A stretch of DNA of 46,893 bases from an uncultured Clostridium sp. GTDB lineage: Bacteria > Bacillota > Clostridia > Clostridiales > Clostridiaceae. The position numbers and the translations under genes were made by a program. How positions within the stretch are numbered: the first letter of the stretch is position 1; the number at the start of each line of letters is the position of its first letter. This document shows positions 17,469 to 25,867 of the stretch, in pieces. Under the pieces are notes generated by a model. That model saw only the letters and a program-made list of their open reading frames with translations, was not told where the DNA came from and searched no databases. The DNA is taken from assembly GCA_934746785.1 (NCBI GenBank), contig CAKVFO010000006.1, forward strand, positions 1 through 46,893, given 5' to 3'.

Positions 17469-18593
17469 TTAAATTGCTTCTAGTATTTTTTTATATGCAT
17501 AAAGAGTTTTTTGCGCAGTATTATTCCAATTAAAATTTAAACTTCGTTTATAGCCTTTTTCTCCAAGACTATCCTTTAAACTTTTATTATTCAATAAGGT
17601 AATTAACGCTGAACTTAAGTCATTAACATTATATGGATTTATTAATATTGCAGCATCAGAAGTTACTTCGGGAATAGAGGTTAAGTTAGAAGTTATTACA
17701 GGAGTTTTACAGCTCATAGCTTCTAGTGGAGGGAGGCCGAATCCCTCATAAAGAGAAGGATATATGAAGGCTTCAGCTGCATTATATAGTGTAGGTAAAA
17801 AACTATCTTCTATAAAACCAGTAAAAACAATAGAATCAGATAAGCCTTCTGATAAAACAAAATTTTTTAATGATATTCCTTCATCTCGTAGTGAACCTGC
17901 AATTAAAAGTTTATAATTTTTATTTAATGAGCTTTTAACCTTTTTAAAAGCTAAAATTAGCTCTTTAACATTTTTTCGCTTACTAAACCCACCAATATAT
18001 AAAATAAAAGGATTAGTTACTTTAAAGGTATCTTTTACACATTTTCTACATAAGTTTTTATCCATTGGTTTAAATGTTGCATTAGCAGCTAGTGGAGTAA
18101 CAAATATTTTTTCTTCAGGAAATTCAGGAAAGAATCTTAATATATCTTTTTTTGAATACTCAGAAACAGTAATAATACCAGCAGCTTGAGAAACTATATA
18201 AGGCATGTCTCTAAGAAATCTTTTTAAATAACCTTTTCCAACTGTTTCAGGCATTATATAAGGTATTAAATCATGAATAGTAACAATAGTATTAATAGAT
18301 GAATCAAAAGGAAAACCAATACCATTCTGAGGAATGTGATATAAATCAATATTATTCTTAATTAATAAGTTAGGTACATAAAGTTGTTCATAAAATTCAC
18401 TGTGTCGTCCAGAAATTAAAAATATATCTGAATTATCTTTTTTTATATCTGATGGAAAGTCTCCAGTCCATATTATATTTAATTTATCAGATGAATTCAT
18501 GTTTAGTAAATTTAGTACTAAGTTTTTTGTATATGTTCCTATACCAGAACCAGCATGAAGAGTAGCACTTCTAGAATCTATAGCAATCTTCAT
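17469..18593 (-). CDS. Family 4 glycosyltransferase, CotSA-like (module 1)
   Basis: A GT-B fold transferase of 374 residues. The N-terminus MKIAIDSRSATLHAGSGIGT is the acceptor-side glycine loop, and IYPSLYEGFGLPPLEAMSC is the donor-sugar EX7E motif. FILYIGGFSKRKN starts the second lobe. It is divergent from a CotS gene 125 bases away; in Bacillus, cotSA (a glycosyltransferase) and cotS are neighbours and both act in the spore coat. The protein is closely similar in layout to the one encoded at 21770-22885. GAGGTG precedes ATG 18593. Probable role: coat or spore-surface polysaccharide, by context. Confidence 0.85.
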   Translation of the reverse strand: MKIAIDSRSATLHAGSGIGTYTKNLVLNLLNMNSSDKLNIIWTGDFPSDIKKDNSDIFLISGRHSEFYEQLYVPNLLIKNNIDLYHIPQNGIGFPFDSSINTIVTIHDLIPYIMPETVGKGYLKRFLRDMPYIVSQAAGIITVSEYSKKDILRFFPEFPEEKIFVTPLAANATFKPMDKNLCRKCVKDTFKVTNPFILYIGGFSKRKNVKELILAFKKVKSSLNKNYKLLIAGSLRDEGISLKNFVLSEGLSDSIVFTGFIEDSFLPTLYNAAEAFIYPSLYEGFGLPPLEAMSCKTPVITSNLTSIPEVTSDAAILINPYNVNDLSSALITLLNNKSLKDSLGEKGYKRSLNFNWNNTAQKTLYAYKKILEAI

Positions 18594-18660
18594 AGTTACA
18601 CCTCAAAAAAGACTTATATAATAAAATACTATAAAAAGTAAGGATGTGTGAGTAAAAAAT

Positions 18661-18689
18661 CACATAAAAAAGAATTAAATCATATAATA
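18661..18689 (+). promoter_or_regulatory. Candidate sigma-K promoter of the first CotS gene
   Basis: CACA (18661-18664), a 16-base spacer and CATATAATA (18681-18689) fit the sigma-K pattern (-35 ACA, -10 CATAnnnTA). The -10 overlaps the in-frame ATG at 18689, so translation must start later, in agreement with ATG 18719. Sigma-K promoters are known for coat genes in Bacillus. Confidence 0.5.
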
Positions 18690-18718
18690 TGAAGGAATTA
18701 ATTTTGGGGAGTTTTAAA

Positions 18719-19717
18719 ATGGATGAAGGGACAGTAAAAAAACTAATAGAGGAAAATTATAATATAACTGTTAAAGACATAGAACAAGTTAAAGGAAGTT
18801 ATAAGATTGAGGCAGAGGAAGGACGATTCTGTGTAAAAATAGTAAGATATGAATTCAGACATTTTAAATTTATATTATCAGGCATATTATATTTACAAGC
18901 ACGTGGTTTTGAAAAAATTCCTACTATTTTAAAGAATAATAAAGATGAATATTATATTGAATTTCTAGGTTATTATGCTTATCTTACAGAATGGATTCCA
19001 GCAAGAGAAAGTAACTTTGATAATCCTATAGAACTTTCTATGGTATCAGAGAAGTTAGCCCAGCTGCATAAATGTAGTGAAGGTTTTTCCTTAACAAAGG
19101 ATATGAAACCACGTATAGGATGGTTTTCATGGATTGATGTATTTAACACACGTAAAAATGAAATTCTGGATTTTCAAAAAAGAATAAATCAGAAAGCTTA
19201 TAAATCTAGTTTTGATCTTTTATATCTAAATTGTATCGATGAGGAGATAGAAAGAGCTGATAGATGTATAGATTTATTGAAAAAATCAAACTATAAAAAG
19301 CTAATGGAAAAGGAAGTTTTAAAAAGAGGATTCTGCCATCATGATTATGCTAATCATAATATATTGATAAATTCCAAAAAAGAAATATATATTATAGATT
19401 TTGATTATTGTATTATGGATACTCATATTCATGATTTAGCATCTCTTCTAATAAGGGCAATGAAAAATGGCAGATGGAGTAAGGAGAGAGCTAATTTAAT
19501 AATTGATAGTTATTCAAAAGTAAAACCAATTACTGAAGATGAAGTAAAGTTAATGGCGTACTTTATAGAATTTCCACAAGCCTTTTGGCAGCTTGGAATA
19601 CAAAAGTATTGGGAGCAGCAGCCTTGGAAAGATGAACTGTTTTTAAGTAGGTTAAGTAGGTATATAGAAGATAGAGATAATAGAACATTATTCACTAATC
19701 ATTTTATAAATATATAA
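18719..19717 (+). CDS. cotS: CotS-family spore coat protein (kinase fold), copy 1
   Basis: A CotS/YutH-type protein related to choline and aminoglycoside kinases, expected in the spore coat. The kinase residues are intact: Lys in FCVKIVRYE, the catalytic stretch CHHDYANHNILI (Asp and Asn), and the metal-binding IIDFDY. The C-terminal FPQAFWQLGIQKYWEQ is typical of CotS. GGGGAG (18706-18711) sits 7 bases before ATG 18719; the upstream ATG 18689 lies inside the promoter -10. Length 332 residues. It forms a divergent pair with a glycosyltransferase, and that pair recurs at 21770-23985. Whether it phosphorylates anything is not known. Confidence 0.88.
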   Translation: MDEGTVKKLIEENYNITVKDIEQVKGSYKIEAEEGRFCVKIVRYEFRHFKFILSGILYLQARGFEKIPTILKNNKDEYYIEFLGYYAYLTEWIPARESNFDNPIELSMVSEKLAQLHKCSEGFSLTKDMKPRIGWFSWIDVFNTRKNEILDFQKRINQKAYKSSFDLLYLNCIDEEIERADRCIDLLKKSNYKKLMEKEVLKRGFCHHDYANHNILINSKKEIYIIDFDYCIMDTHIHDLASLLIRAMKNGRWSKERANLIIDSYSKVKPITEDEVKLMAYFIEFPQAFWQLGIQKYWEQQPWKDELFLSRLSRYIEDRDNRTLFTNHFINI

Positions 19718-19729
19718 GTTTTTTAGGGG

Positions 19730-20464
19730 GTGATTAATATTGAAACATTAAATGAATATCTATTAAAAAATAAAATAATAGTTAAAGAAAGTTATTTTAA
19801 GTCATCTAAATCTATTAAGGATGAAGATATATTAAATCAATTAAGGTTAATAAGTGAAGTAGATAAAATTTTAACTTCTTATTCTTCAATTGGTTATACT
19901 CGTTTATATAGTGTTATTGGAAAGAAAATAGAAAATTTTAAAGTACAGCTTAGAAGGTTAAGTATAGATTTGAGTTATAGACAAAAAAAGAAAGATATAA
20001 ATGAAACAGATATATTTTTAATTAACAAAGGAAATGATATATTAAAAAAAGGTTGGAAAGTGTTAGAGTTACTCAAGGAAGTTGACTATATTTCTATAAT
20101 CAATAGGAGTATGAATAAAAATGAAATATGTCTTGGAAAGACTGATGAGAGCAATCTTAGAAAAAATGGTTTTATAGAAATAGGAAAATTAAAAAATGTA
20201 TGCTATAACGTTATAGAAGAGGATGTATATGTGTATTTAAAAAAGTTAAAACTTAAAAATAAATCTTTAAATGTTGATTATTATATTGATGAATTTATTA
20301 AAATTAATAATCTAAAAGTAAATAGTAAAGATTATATAAAAGTTTTGTTATTGTTTCCATCTGCTGCTGTTAAGCAGTGGAGTAAGTATAAGGATAATAA
20401 AAAGAATTTATCTTCGGAAGAATATTTGTTTAATATAAAGAAAGCATTTGAATATGAAATCTGA
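19730..20464 (+). CDS. CotS-related protein with degenerate kinase core (probable pseudokinase)
   Basis: 244 residues, between two CotS genes and 12 bases after the first. Its C-terminus (LLFPSAAVKQWSKYKDNKK) lines up by eye with CotS (EFPQAFWQLGIQKYWEQQP), and the helical region before it aligns too. Where CotS has CHHDYANHN and IIDFDY, this protein has CLGKTDESN and IGKLKN, so the catalytic residues are gone; the N-terminal ATP lobe is also missing. The start is uncertain. GTG 19730 overlaps the AGGGGG ribosome site, no ATG or TTG fits in frame nearby, and ATT at 19733 or 19739 has the best spacing. The family call rests on my alignment and could be wrong. Confidence 0.6.
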   Translation: MINIETLNEYLLKNKIIVKESYFKSSKSIKDEDILNQLRLISEVDKILTSYSSIGYTRLYSVIGKKIENFKVQLRRLSIDLSYRQKKKDINETDIFLINKGNDILKKGWKVLELLKEVDYISIINRSMNKNEICLGKTDESNLRKNGFIEIGKLKNVCYNVIEEDVYVYLKKLKLKNKSLNVDYYIDEFIKINNLKVNSKDYIKVLLLFPSAAVKQWSKYKDNKKNLSSEEYLFNIKKAFEYEI

Positions 20465-20475
20465 GGTGAATTTGC

Positions 20476-21501
20476 ATGAATAAATTAAGGTATGCTGAAA
20501 AAAGCTATTTATCAAAGTATGAACTTAGTTTAGATTTTTTTAATGAACTAGGTATAAAAGTTAATGATATTACGCCTCTTAGAAAGGTATTTTTAATTAA
20601 AACTGATAGTGGCAATAAAATTTTAAAGAGAATAGATTACGGAAAAGATAGATTAGAGTTTATTAATAATACAGTAAATGAAATTGGGAAAAATTTTAAG
20701 AATATAATTAAGTTTTCAAGATTTAAAGATGGAAATACCTATAAGTTTTGGAATGGGTCCTATTATATAGTTATGGATCTTATTCAAGGGAGAGAAGCAT
20801 CCTTTACTAATCCTATAGAATTAAAAATGTGTGCAGAGACTTTAGCATCAATGCATTTAACATCTAAAGATGTAATAAGAAACAATAATCTTATAAATAA
20901 AATTGATATAAGTTTAGAGCGTAAATTATTAAAAGTTTTAAAAAAATTAGAAGTAGTAGAAGCATTAATAGAAAAGTTTAAGTATAGAAATTGTTTTGAT
21001 GATATACTTTATCATAATATTAATGAATATATTCAAGCAGTTAGAAAAGTAAGAAAAAAACTTAAAGATAGTTGTTATAGTGAATATAGAAAGCAATTTA
21101 AAAATGTAGTTGTATGTCATAATGATTTAGCACAACACAATTTTATATATTCGAACAATGAAATGTATTTAATTGATTTCGATTATAGCTCTATAGATTT
21201 AAGGGTTATGGATATAGCTGATATTATTTTAAAGGGAATTAAGAATGCAGCATTTGATATAGATAAAAGTATTAATCTAATAGAAACATATGATAATATT
21301 TACAAGATTGAATATGAGGAGTATAAGTTAATATATATATTACTATCATTTCCACGAGATATATGCTCTTTGATACAATCTTATTATTTTAAACAAAAGA
21401 ATTGGGAATTTGAAGTATTCTTAAATAGATTAAAGTTGAAAGTTGAGAATGATAGATTTAGATTAGCATTTTTAGATAAATTTAAAGATAGGTTCTTATA
21501 G
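20476..21501 (+). CDS. CotS-family spore coat protein (kinase fold), copy 2
   Basis: 341 residues, the same kinase-like fold as the CotS genes on either side but more diverged. Core residues are kept: KILKRIDYG (ATP lobe Lys), VCHNDLAQHNFIY (catalytic Asp and Asn) and LIDFDYSS (metal Asp). MDLIQGREASFTNPIE matches the hinge region of copy 1. GAGGTG precedes ATG 20476, 11 bases after the previous gene, so three genes (18719-21501) look like one operon. No clear terminator follows on this strand before the repeat at 21507-21722. Confidence 0.85.
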   Translation: MNKLRYAEKSYLSKYELSLDFFNELGIKVNDITPLRKVFLIKTDSGNKILKRIDYGKDRLEFINNTVNEIGKNFKNIIKFSRFKDGNTYKFWNGSYYIVMDLIQGREASFTNPIELKMCAETLASMHLTSKDVIRNNNLINKIDISLERKLLKVLKKLEVVEALIEKFKYRNCFDDILYHNINEYIQAVRKVRKKLKDSCYSEYRKQFKNVVVCHNDLAQHNFIYSNNEMYLIDFDYSSIDLRVMDIADIILKGIKNAAFDIDKSINLIETYDNIYKIEYEEYKLIYILLSFPRDICSLIQSYYFKQKNWEFEVFLNRLKLKVENDRFRLAFLDKFKDRFL

Positions 21502-21506
21502 ATAAA

Positions 21507-21722
21507 AGAACAAAGTGGCTGACCCACGCTTTTTAGCGTAGGAAGCCACTTTGTTAAAGCATCGCAAAAGGTTCTACTCCTTAATATTAAAGGAAATTTT
21601 GCTTTTCGGTTCTTTTGCAGCTTACAATTATGTTTTTAACGTATTTACTAACTTACATACCAGAAGGTCAGTAATAATCAGCACTTGCTTTCAAAAAAAT
21701 TTTAAATTTCCTATACGCTAAT
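21507..21722 (-). repeat. Structured repeat element, copy 1 (complete)
   Basis: Read on the minus strand it starts AGCGTATAGGAAATTTAAAA, right after the glycosyltransferase terminator. It continues with GCTGATTAT, ACTGAC, GTTAGT and ATAATTG stems, then GCAAAAGAACCGAAAAGCA and TTTCCTTTAATATTAAGG. It ends in a long hairpin AACAAAGTGGCT / AGCCACTTTGTT with an inner ACGCT/AGCGT stem. Clear relatives are at 27711-27960 and 28023-28165 on the plus strand. No coding potential is seen. Confidence 0.8.
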
Positions 21723-21768
21723 AAAAGAATTTGCTTTTTAGTTATATATTAAGCAAATTCTTTTATAT
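21721..21768 (-). terminator. Intrinsic terminator of the second glycosyltransferase
   Basis: On the minus strand AAAAGAATTTGCTT pairs with AAGCAAATTCTTTT, closing a 15-20 base AT-rich loop and ending in T-rich sequence. It starts within a few bases of the gene's stop codon and is followed at once by CGTATAGGAAA and repeat copy 1. Confidence 0.85.
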
Positions 21769-21769
21769 T

Positions 21770-22885
21770 TTAGAGTATATCAGTATAGGCATTGATAGTA
21801 TTTGATGCAGTTTTTTTCCAAGAAAAATCAGAGCTTCTAATAAGTCCGCTTTTGCTCATATTTGTTGCAAGTTTATTATCAAATAATACATTTTCTATAC
21901 AATTACTTAATTGATAGATATCATTAGGATTTACTAGCAATGCAGAATTAGAACAAACTTCAGGTAAAGAAGTCACGTTTGATGCGATTACAGGAGTACC
22001 ACAAGCCATAGCCTCTAAAGGTGGAAGCCCAAAACCTTCATAAAAAGATGGGTAAACAAGGACTTTGGCGCTATTATAAAATATAGGCATATCTTCTAAT
22101 GGTATAAAATCTGTAAAAATAACATCTTCTGATATATTTAAATTTTCAGCTCTATTTTTATAAAGTGAATAAGAAAAGCCTTTTTTACCTGTTATAACAA
22201 GCTTTAAGTTTTTTCTTTTACTTGCATTTAATAAAGAAAATGATTCGATAAGACCTATAATATTTTTTCTAGGACTAAATCCGCCAACATAAAGAATAAA
22301 ATTATCAGATATAGAATATTTTTTATTTAATATATTTTTACAAATAGACTTATTTAAAGGTTTATATATTTTTTCAGCTGCAAGATGTGTAACGTATATT
22401 TTTTCTTTTGGGAAATTAAAGTAATGGGCGATATCATCTTTGGAATATTGAGATACAGTTATAATACCTTCACATTTAGGAATTAAATTTGGAAGTATAT
22501 TATTAAATATATTTAAGTATCTATCACTAACTGTTTCAGGCATTTTTAAAGGAATAATATCATGTAAGGTTATTATTTTAGCACAATTTATATTTTCTGA
22601 AAGACCAACACCATTTTGAGGAACATGATACATGTCAATTCTAGAATTATCTAAAATATTTGGAACGCTTACTTCTTCCCAAAAATTATTATTAGGAGAG
22701 TGATGTATAGGTTCTATTTTGAAGTTTGAATTTAAATTAGTTAACGTTGAGTTTTCAGGTAGAAAGATTAAGTAGTCATTATCTGAATCAATAGCATTTA
22801 AGTTAGAAATAAGCTGATAAGTATAAGTACCTATACCAGTTCCTCTATACCATTTAGCAGCTCTGCCATCTATACCAATTCTCAT
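21770..22885 (-). CDS. Family 4 glycosyltransferase, CotSA-like (module 2)
   Basis: 371 residues and the same plan as the protein at 17469-18593: MRIGIDGRAAKWYRGTGIGT loop, MYHVPQNGVGL, TLHDIIPLKMPETV, FILYVGGFSPRKN, and VYPSFYEGFGLPPLEAMACG (EX7E). The two share many identical blocks and look like paralogues from a duplication. It is divergent from a CotS gene 104 bases away, as in module 1. AAAGGAT lies upstream of ATG 22885. Likely role, by context: sugar transfer for spore-coat or spore-surface glycan. Confidence 0.85.
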   Translation of the reverse strand: MRIGIDGRAAKWYRGTGIGTYTYQLISNLNAIDSDNDYLIFLPENSTLTNLNSNFKIEPIHHSPNNNFWEEVSVPNILDNSRIDMYHVPQNGVGLSENINCAKIITLHDIIPLKMPETVSDRYLNIFNNILPNLIPKCEGIITVSQYSKDDIAHYFNFPKEKIYVTHLAAEKIYKPLNKSICKNILNKKYSISDNFILYVGGFSPRKNIIGLIESFSLLNASKRKNLKLVITGKKGFSYSLYKNRAENLNISEDVIFTDFIPLEDMPIFYNSAKVLVYPSFYEGFGLPPLEAMACGTPVIASNVTSLPEVCSNSALLVNPNDIYQLSNCIENVLFDNKLATNMSKSGLIRSSDFSWKKTASNTINAYTDIL

Positions 22886-22989
22886 GATGTATCCTTTCTA
22901 AGTACTCTCATTTTATTATATTAAAATACAGTAACTTTTGTTAATAAAAGAAATATAGGTCACATATAAATATAAAGGAGGTGAGGACT

Positions 22990-23985
22990 ATGATGAGGGA
23001 ATTTGAAATTGAAAGACAGTTTAATATTAAAATTGAGATATTAAAGGCTAATAAAGGAATCTATTATTTAAAAACTAATAAGGGCGAGAGATGTCTCAAA
23101 AAAATAAACTATGGGCCTCAGAAGTTATTGTTCGTTTATGGAGCAAAAGAGCATCTAATTAATAATGGATTTACTAATGTAGATAAGTATTTTCTAAATA
23201 CTGATGGAGAGCCATATGCACTTGTTAATGAAGATCTTTATACTCTTTCTGAGTGGTTAGATGGAAGAGAATGTGATTTTCACAATATTGAAGAAGTAAA
23301 AACTGCAGCAAAAACTTTAGCAAAACTTCATGAAGCTTCAAAGGGGTATGATCCACCTGATAATTCAAAGTTAAAAAGTGATTTAGGAAGATGGCCTCAT
23401 TTAATGGAAAAAAGGATAAAATCACTAGACAAAATGAGAGATATGATAAGGAAGAAGAGCGTTAAGAGCGATTTTGATATGTTATATTTAAAGTCTATGG
23501 AATTTTATAAAGAAATAGGAAAGAAAGCATTAGAAACATTGAATTCATCAGCTTATGAGAGTCTTTGTGCTAAGGCTGAAGAAGAAAAGAGTTTCTGTCA
23601 CCATGATTACACTTATCATAATATTATTATTAATGGAAACGATGTTCATGTAATTGATTTTGATTACTGTAAAAGAGAAGTCAGAACTTTTGACATATCT
23701 AATTTTATGATAAAAGTACTTAAAAGAATTGGTTGGAGTATTGATTTTGCTAAGGAAATATTGACTGCATATAATAGCGTTTCTAAATTAAGTGAAGAAG
23801 AAATGAAGGTATTATATGCATATTTACAATTCCCACAAAGATATTGGCGTTTAGCTAATAGATATTATTACAATGAAGTTAATTGGGGGCAAGATACTTT
23901 TGCATTAAAACTTCAAGGTATAGTAAATGAACAAGAGAAGTATCTAAAGTTCTTAGGAGAATTTAGAAAAGAATACGACTTATGA
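22990..23985 (+). CDS. CotS-family spore coat protein (kinase fold), copy 3
   Basis: 331 residues. Kinase-fold residues are intact: RCLKKINYG (Lys), SFCHHDYTYHNIII (catalytic Asp/Asn) and VIDFDYCKRE (metal Asp). The C-terminus FPQRYWRLANRYYYNEVNWG is the CotS signature. It is paired divergently with the module 2 glycosyltransferase. AAAGGAGGTGA (22975-22985) is an almost perfect ribosome site, best spaced for ATG 22990; the GTG at 22981 lies inside it, and ATG 22993 is a close alternative. It ends at the terminator at 24025-24089. Confidence 0.88.
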   Translation: MMREFEIERQFNIKIEILKANKGIYYLKTNKGERCLKKINYGPQKLLFVYGAKEHLINNGFTNVDKYFLNTDGEPYALVNEDLYTLSEWLDGRECDFHNIEEVKTAAKTLAKLHEASKGYDPPDNSKLKSDLGRWPHLMEKRIKSLDKMRDMIRKKSVKSDFDMLYLKSMEFYKEIGKKALETLNSSAYESLCAKAEEEKSFCHHDYTYHNIIINGNDVHVIDFDYCKREVRTFDISNFMIKVLKRIGWSIDFAKEILTAYNSVSKLSEEEMKVLYAYLQFPQRYWRLANRYYYNEVNWGQDTFALKLQGIVNEQEKYLKFLGEFRKEYDL

Positions 23986-24024
23986 TAAAAGTATGATTGA
24001 ATTTATATTAATAAATAAAGGCTA

Positions 24025-24089
24025 GAAAAATGTCTCAAAGAGTTGAATAAGCTATGTGTTAATTCAATTTTCAATTGAGACGTTTTTTT
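24025..24089 (+). terminator. Intrinsic terminator after CotS copy 3
   Basis: AAAAATGTCTCAA pairs with TTGAGACGTTTTT, with an inner TTGAAT / ATTCAA stem, followed by a 7-T run. ACGTATAGGAAA follows directly (24090-24101). Confidence 0.87.
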
Positions 24090-24127
24090 ACGTATAGGAA
24101 ATTTCTCTTTAGTATTTAAGAAGAATG

Positions 24128-24157
24128 AACAAAATAAATAAATGAATCATATAAATA
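24128..24157 (+). promoter_or_regulatory. Candidate sigma-K promoter of yabG
   Basis: AACA (24128-24131), a 16-base spacer and CATATAAATA (24148-24157), 31 bases before yabG. The downstream AATATGAAG is shared with the cotS promoter region at 18685-18693. In Bacillus, yabG is transcribed by sigma-K; the -10 here has one extra base relative to CATAnnnTA. Confidence 0.42.
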
Positions 24158-24187
24158 ATATGAAGTACTATTAAGAGGAAAAATTAT

Positions 24188-25051
24188 ATGGATATAGGTG
24201 ATTATGTAGTAAGAAAGTCATATGATAGAGATATAACATTTAAGATTATCGATATAAAAAGAGAGGGAGAAAAGAAAACATATATATTAAAGGGAATTAG
24301 TATAAGAATAATTGCAGATTCAGATGGTCAAGATCTTGAAAAGGTGGATGAAAGTTATCTTGGCAGTAATGAAAAGATATTAAATAGCAGAGTTTCTAAG
24401 GCTATAAAAAATGCAATATCTTTTAGAGGCGAGGTATTACCTAGAGTTAATAAGAATAAAAAAATAATAGAGAATAAAGAAATGATGTTTGGAAGGCCAG
24501 GGAAGATACTTCATGTTGATGGTGATAAGGAATATATGGAGACTTGTTTGAAAGTTTATAAACAGCTTTCTTTGGATGCAGTTGGACGAGCAATACCTGA
24601 GAAGGAACAGCCAAAGGTTATAGTTGATTTAGTGAAGGAGGTAAAGCCTGATATAGTTGTGATTACAGGGCATGATAGTGTAGAAAAAAATTCATCAGAT
24701 TATTTAGATTTACACTGCTATAGAAATTCAAAGTATTATATAGATTCTGTAAGAGCACTAAGGAATTATAATTCTAGCTATGATGAATTAGTAATATTTG
24801 CAGGAGCCTGTCAGAGTTGTTATGAATGTATGTTGGATGCAGGAGCTAACTTTGCATCTAGTCCTAGCAGAGTATTAATTCATTGTCTTGATCCTGTATT
24901 TGTTTGCGAAAAGATAGCTTACACAAGGATTGATGAAATAGTATCAATAAAAGATGTTATAGAAAGTACAATTACAGGAATAAAAGGTATTGGAGGCCTT
25001 CAGACAAGAGGTAAGTATAGAGAAGGATATCCCAAATCACCATATGTATAA
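24188..25051 (+). CDS. yabG: Sporulation-specific protease YabG
   Basis: A mother-cell protease that processes spore coat proteins (in Bacillus, SafA, SpoIVA and others) and, in C. difficile, the germination protein CspBA. The family start (IGDYVVRKSYDRDITF) and the C-terminal half are recognisable: GRPGKILHVDGD, DIVVITGHD, LHCYRNSKYYIDSVRALR, FAGACQSCYE and YREGYPKSPYV. The Cys in GACQSCYE together with the His in VVITGHD fits a cysteine-protease mechanism. Length 287 residues, normal. AGAGGA precedes ATG 24188. In clostridia yabG is commonly next to veg and sipL, as here. Confidence 0.95.
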   Translation: MDIGDYVVRKSYDRDITFKIIDIKREGEKKTYILKGISIRIIADSDGQDLEKVDESYLGSNEKILNSRVSKAIKNAISFRGEVLPRVNKNKKIIENKEMMFGRPGKILHVDGDKEYMETCLKVYKQLSLDAVGRAIPEKEQPKVIVDLVKEVKPDIVVITGHDSVEKNSSDYLDLHCYRNSKYYIDSVRALRNYNSSYDELVIFAGACQSCYECMLDAGANFASSPSRVLIHCLDPVFVCEKIAYTRIDEIVSIKDVIESTITGIKGIGGLQTRGKYREGYPKSPYV

Positions 25052-25062
25052 ATATAATAAAG

Positions 25063-25133
25063 AAATATAGTTTATATAAGTATCTGTCCTTAACTATTGT
25101 TAAAGATGGACGGTTTATATAGACTATATTTTT
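25063..25133 (+). terminator. Intrinsic terminator after yabG
   Basis: AAATATAGTTTATATAA pairs with TTATATAGACTATATTT (one mismatch), with an inner GTCC / GGAC pair, then a short T run. Confidence 0.7.
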
Positions 25134-25363
25134 GTTGAAATTTCTTATATAGTTTATATGATATTTTGTTTATGCAGGAAGAGTGCAGTGTAATGGAGTT
25201 GAAAATAAGTTTAGTAATGTAAATATAAATTGTTGTAAATATTTACTTATGAATAAAAAGGAGAAAGATAAGAAATACTAAATAAAGTGATGCTTAATAA
25301 GTGTTAAAAAGATACACTATTAAGCATTTATTAAGAAAATATTAAAAATATCTTAAAAGTGTA
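25134..25363. other. Spacer between yabG and the veg promoters
   Basis: No gene is seen. It holds a hairpin at 25291-25326 (TGCTTAATAAGTGT / ACACTATTAAGCA with one bulge) without a T run, just upstream of the first veg promoter. The hairpin could be a weak terminator or a regulator site; the sequence does not decide. Confidence 0.4.
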
Positions 25364-25393
25364 TTGACAATATACCTTGTATAGTGATAAAAT
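25364..25393 (+). promoter_or_regulatory. Upstream veg promoter (P1)
   Basis: TTGACA (25364-25369) followed by GATAAAAT (25386-25393). The best -10 reading is TAAAAT with an 18-base spacer, or GATAAA with 16. It lies 41 bases upstream of the perfect promoter P2. Confidence 0.6.
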
Positions 25394-25404
25394 TTAAATT
25401 TTAT

Positions 25405-25433
25405 TTGACAGTACATAAGAAAAAGAGTATAAT
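25405..25433 (+). promoter_or_regulatory. Perfect-consensus sigma-A promoter of veg (P2)
   Basis: TTGACA (25405-25410), a 17-base spacer and TATAAT (25428-25433): no deviation from the sigma-A consensus. It is 24 bases before the veg start. The veg promoter of Bacillus subtilis is also known as one of the strongest. Confidence 0.9.
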
Positions 25434-25457
25434 AAAATAAGGAAAGAGGGTGTTAAA

Positions 25458-25694
25458 GTGGAAAAAATTAAAAATATTTCAACAATCAAAAAAGATATAG
25501 AGAGACACATAGGAGAAAAAGTAACCTTAAAGGCAAATGGTGGTAGAAAGAAAATTCTAGTTAATGATGGAGTCTTAGAAAGTGCTTACCCTAGTATTTT
25601 TGTAATCAGATTAGAAAATGACACCCAGAGGACTGTGACTTATAGCTATTCAGATGTTTTAACAAAAACAGTTCAATTATTTTTTCCAAGTTAG
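25458..25694 (+). CDS. veg: Veg family protein
   Basis: A 78-residue protein of the Veg family (DUF1021). The signature is clear: IKKDIERHIGEKVTLKANGG, RKK, then GVLESAYPSIFVI and TYSYSDVLTKTVQL. In Bacillus, Veg stimulates biofilm matrix genes through SinR; its basic biochemistry is not settled. It starts at GTG 25458 with GAGGGTG upstream. The two strong promoters before it predict very high expression. Confidence 0.95.
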   Translation: MEKIKNISTIKKDIERHIGEKVTLKANGGRKKILVNDGVLESAYPSIFVIRLENDTQRTVTYSYSDVLTKTVQLFFPS

Positions 25695-25698
25695 CAAT

Positions 25699-25734
25699 TA
25701 AACTTCGATAAAATCGGAGTTTTTTTTTTTTTTT
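25699..25734 (+). terminator. Intrinsic terminator of veg
   Basis: AAACTTCGAT pairs with ATCGGAGTTT (one wobble) and is followed by a run of about 15 T. The long homopolymer is a likely site of length variation. Confidence 0.9.
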
Positions 25735-25867
25735 AGAAAAAAATGTATTTTAAAATAATAAATATAATTTTAAAAAATAATAAAATTATGTGTAGTAATT
25801 GTATGATGTTGCGGTAAAGATTTCGCTAAAATTAAGAAGTTTTAACGTGGCATTATTTTTTTAATAT

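Noticed and set aside
22963..22972. CATATAAATA before CotS copy 3 as a sigma-K -10
   Set aside because: The transcript would start inside the ribosome site and no ACA-type -35 lies 16-17 bases upstream, so I did not call a promoter.
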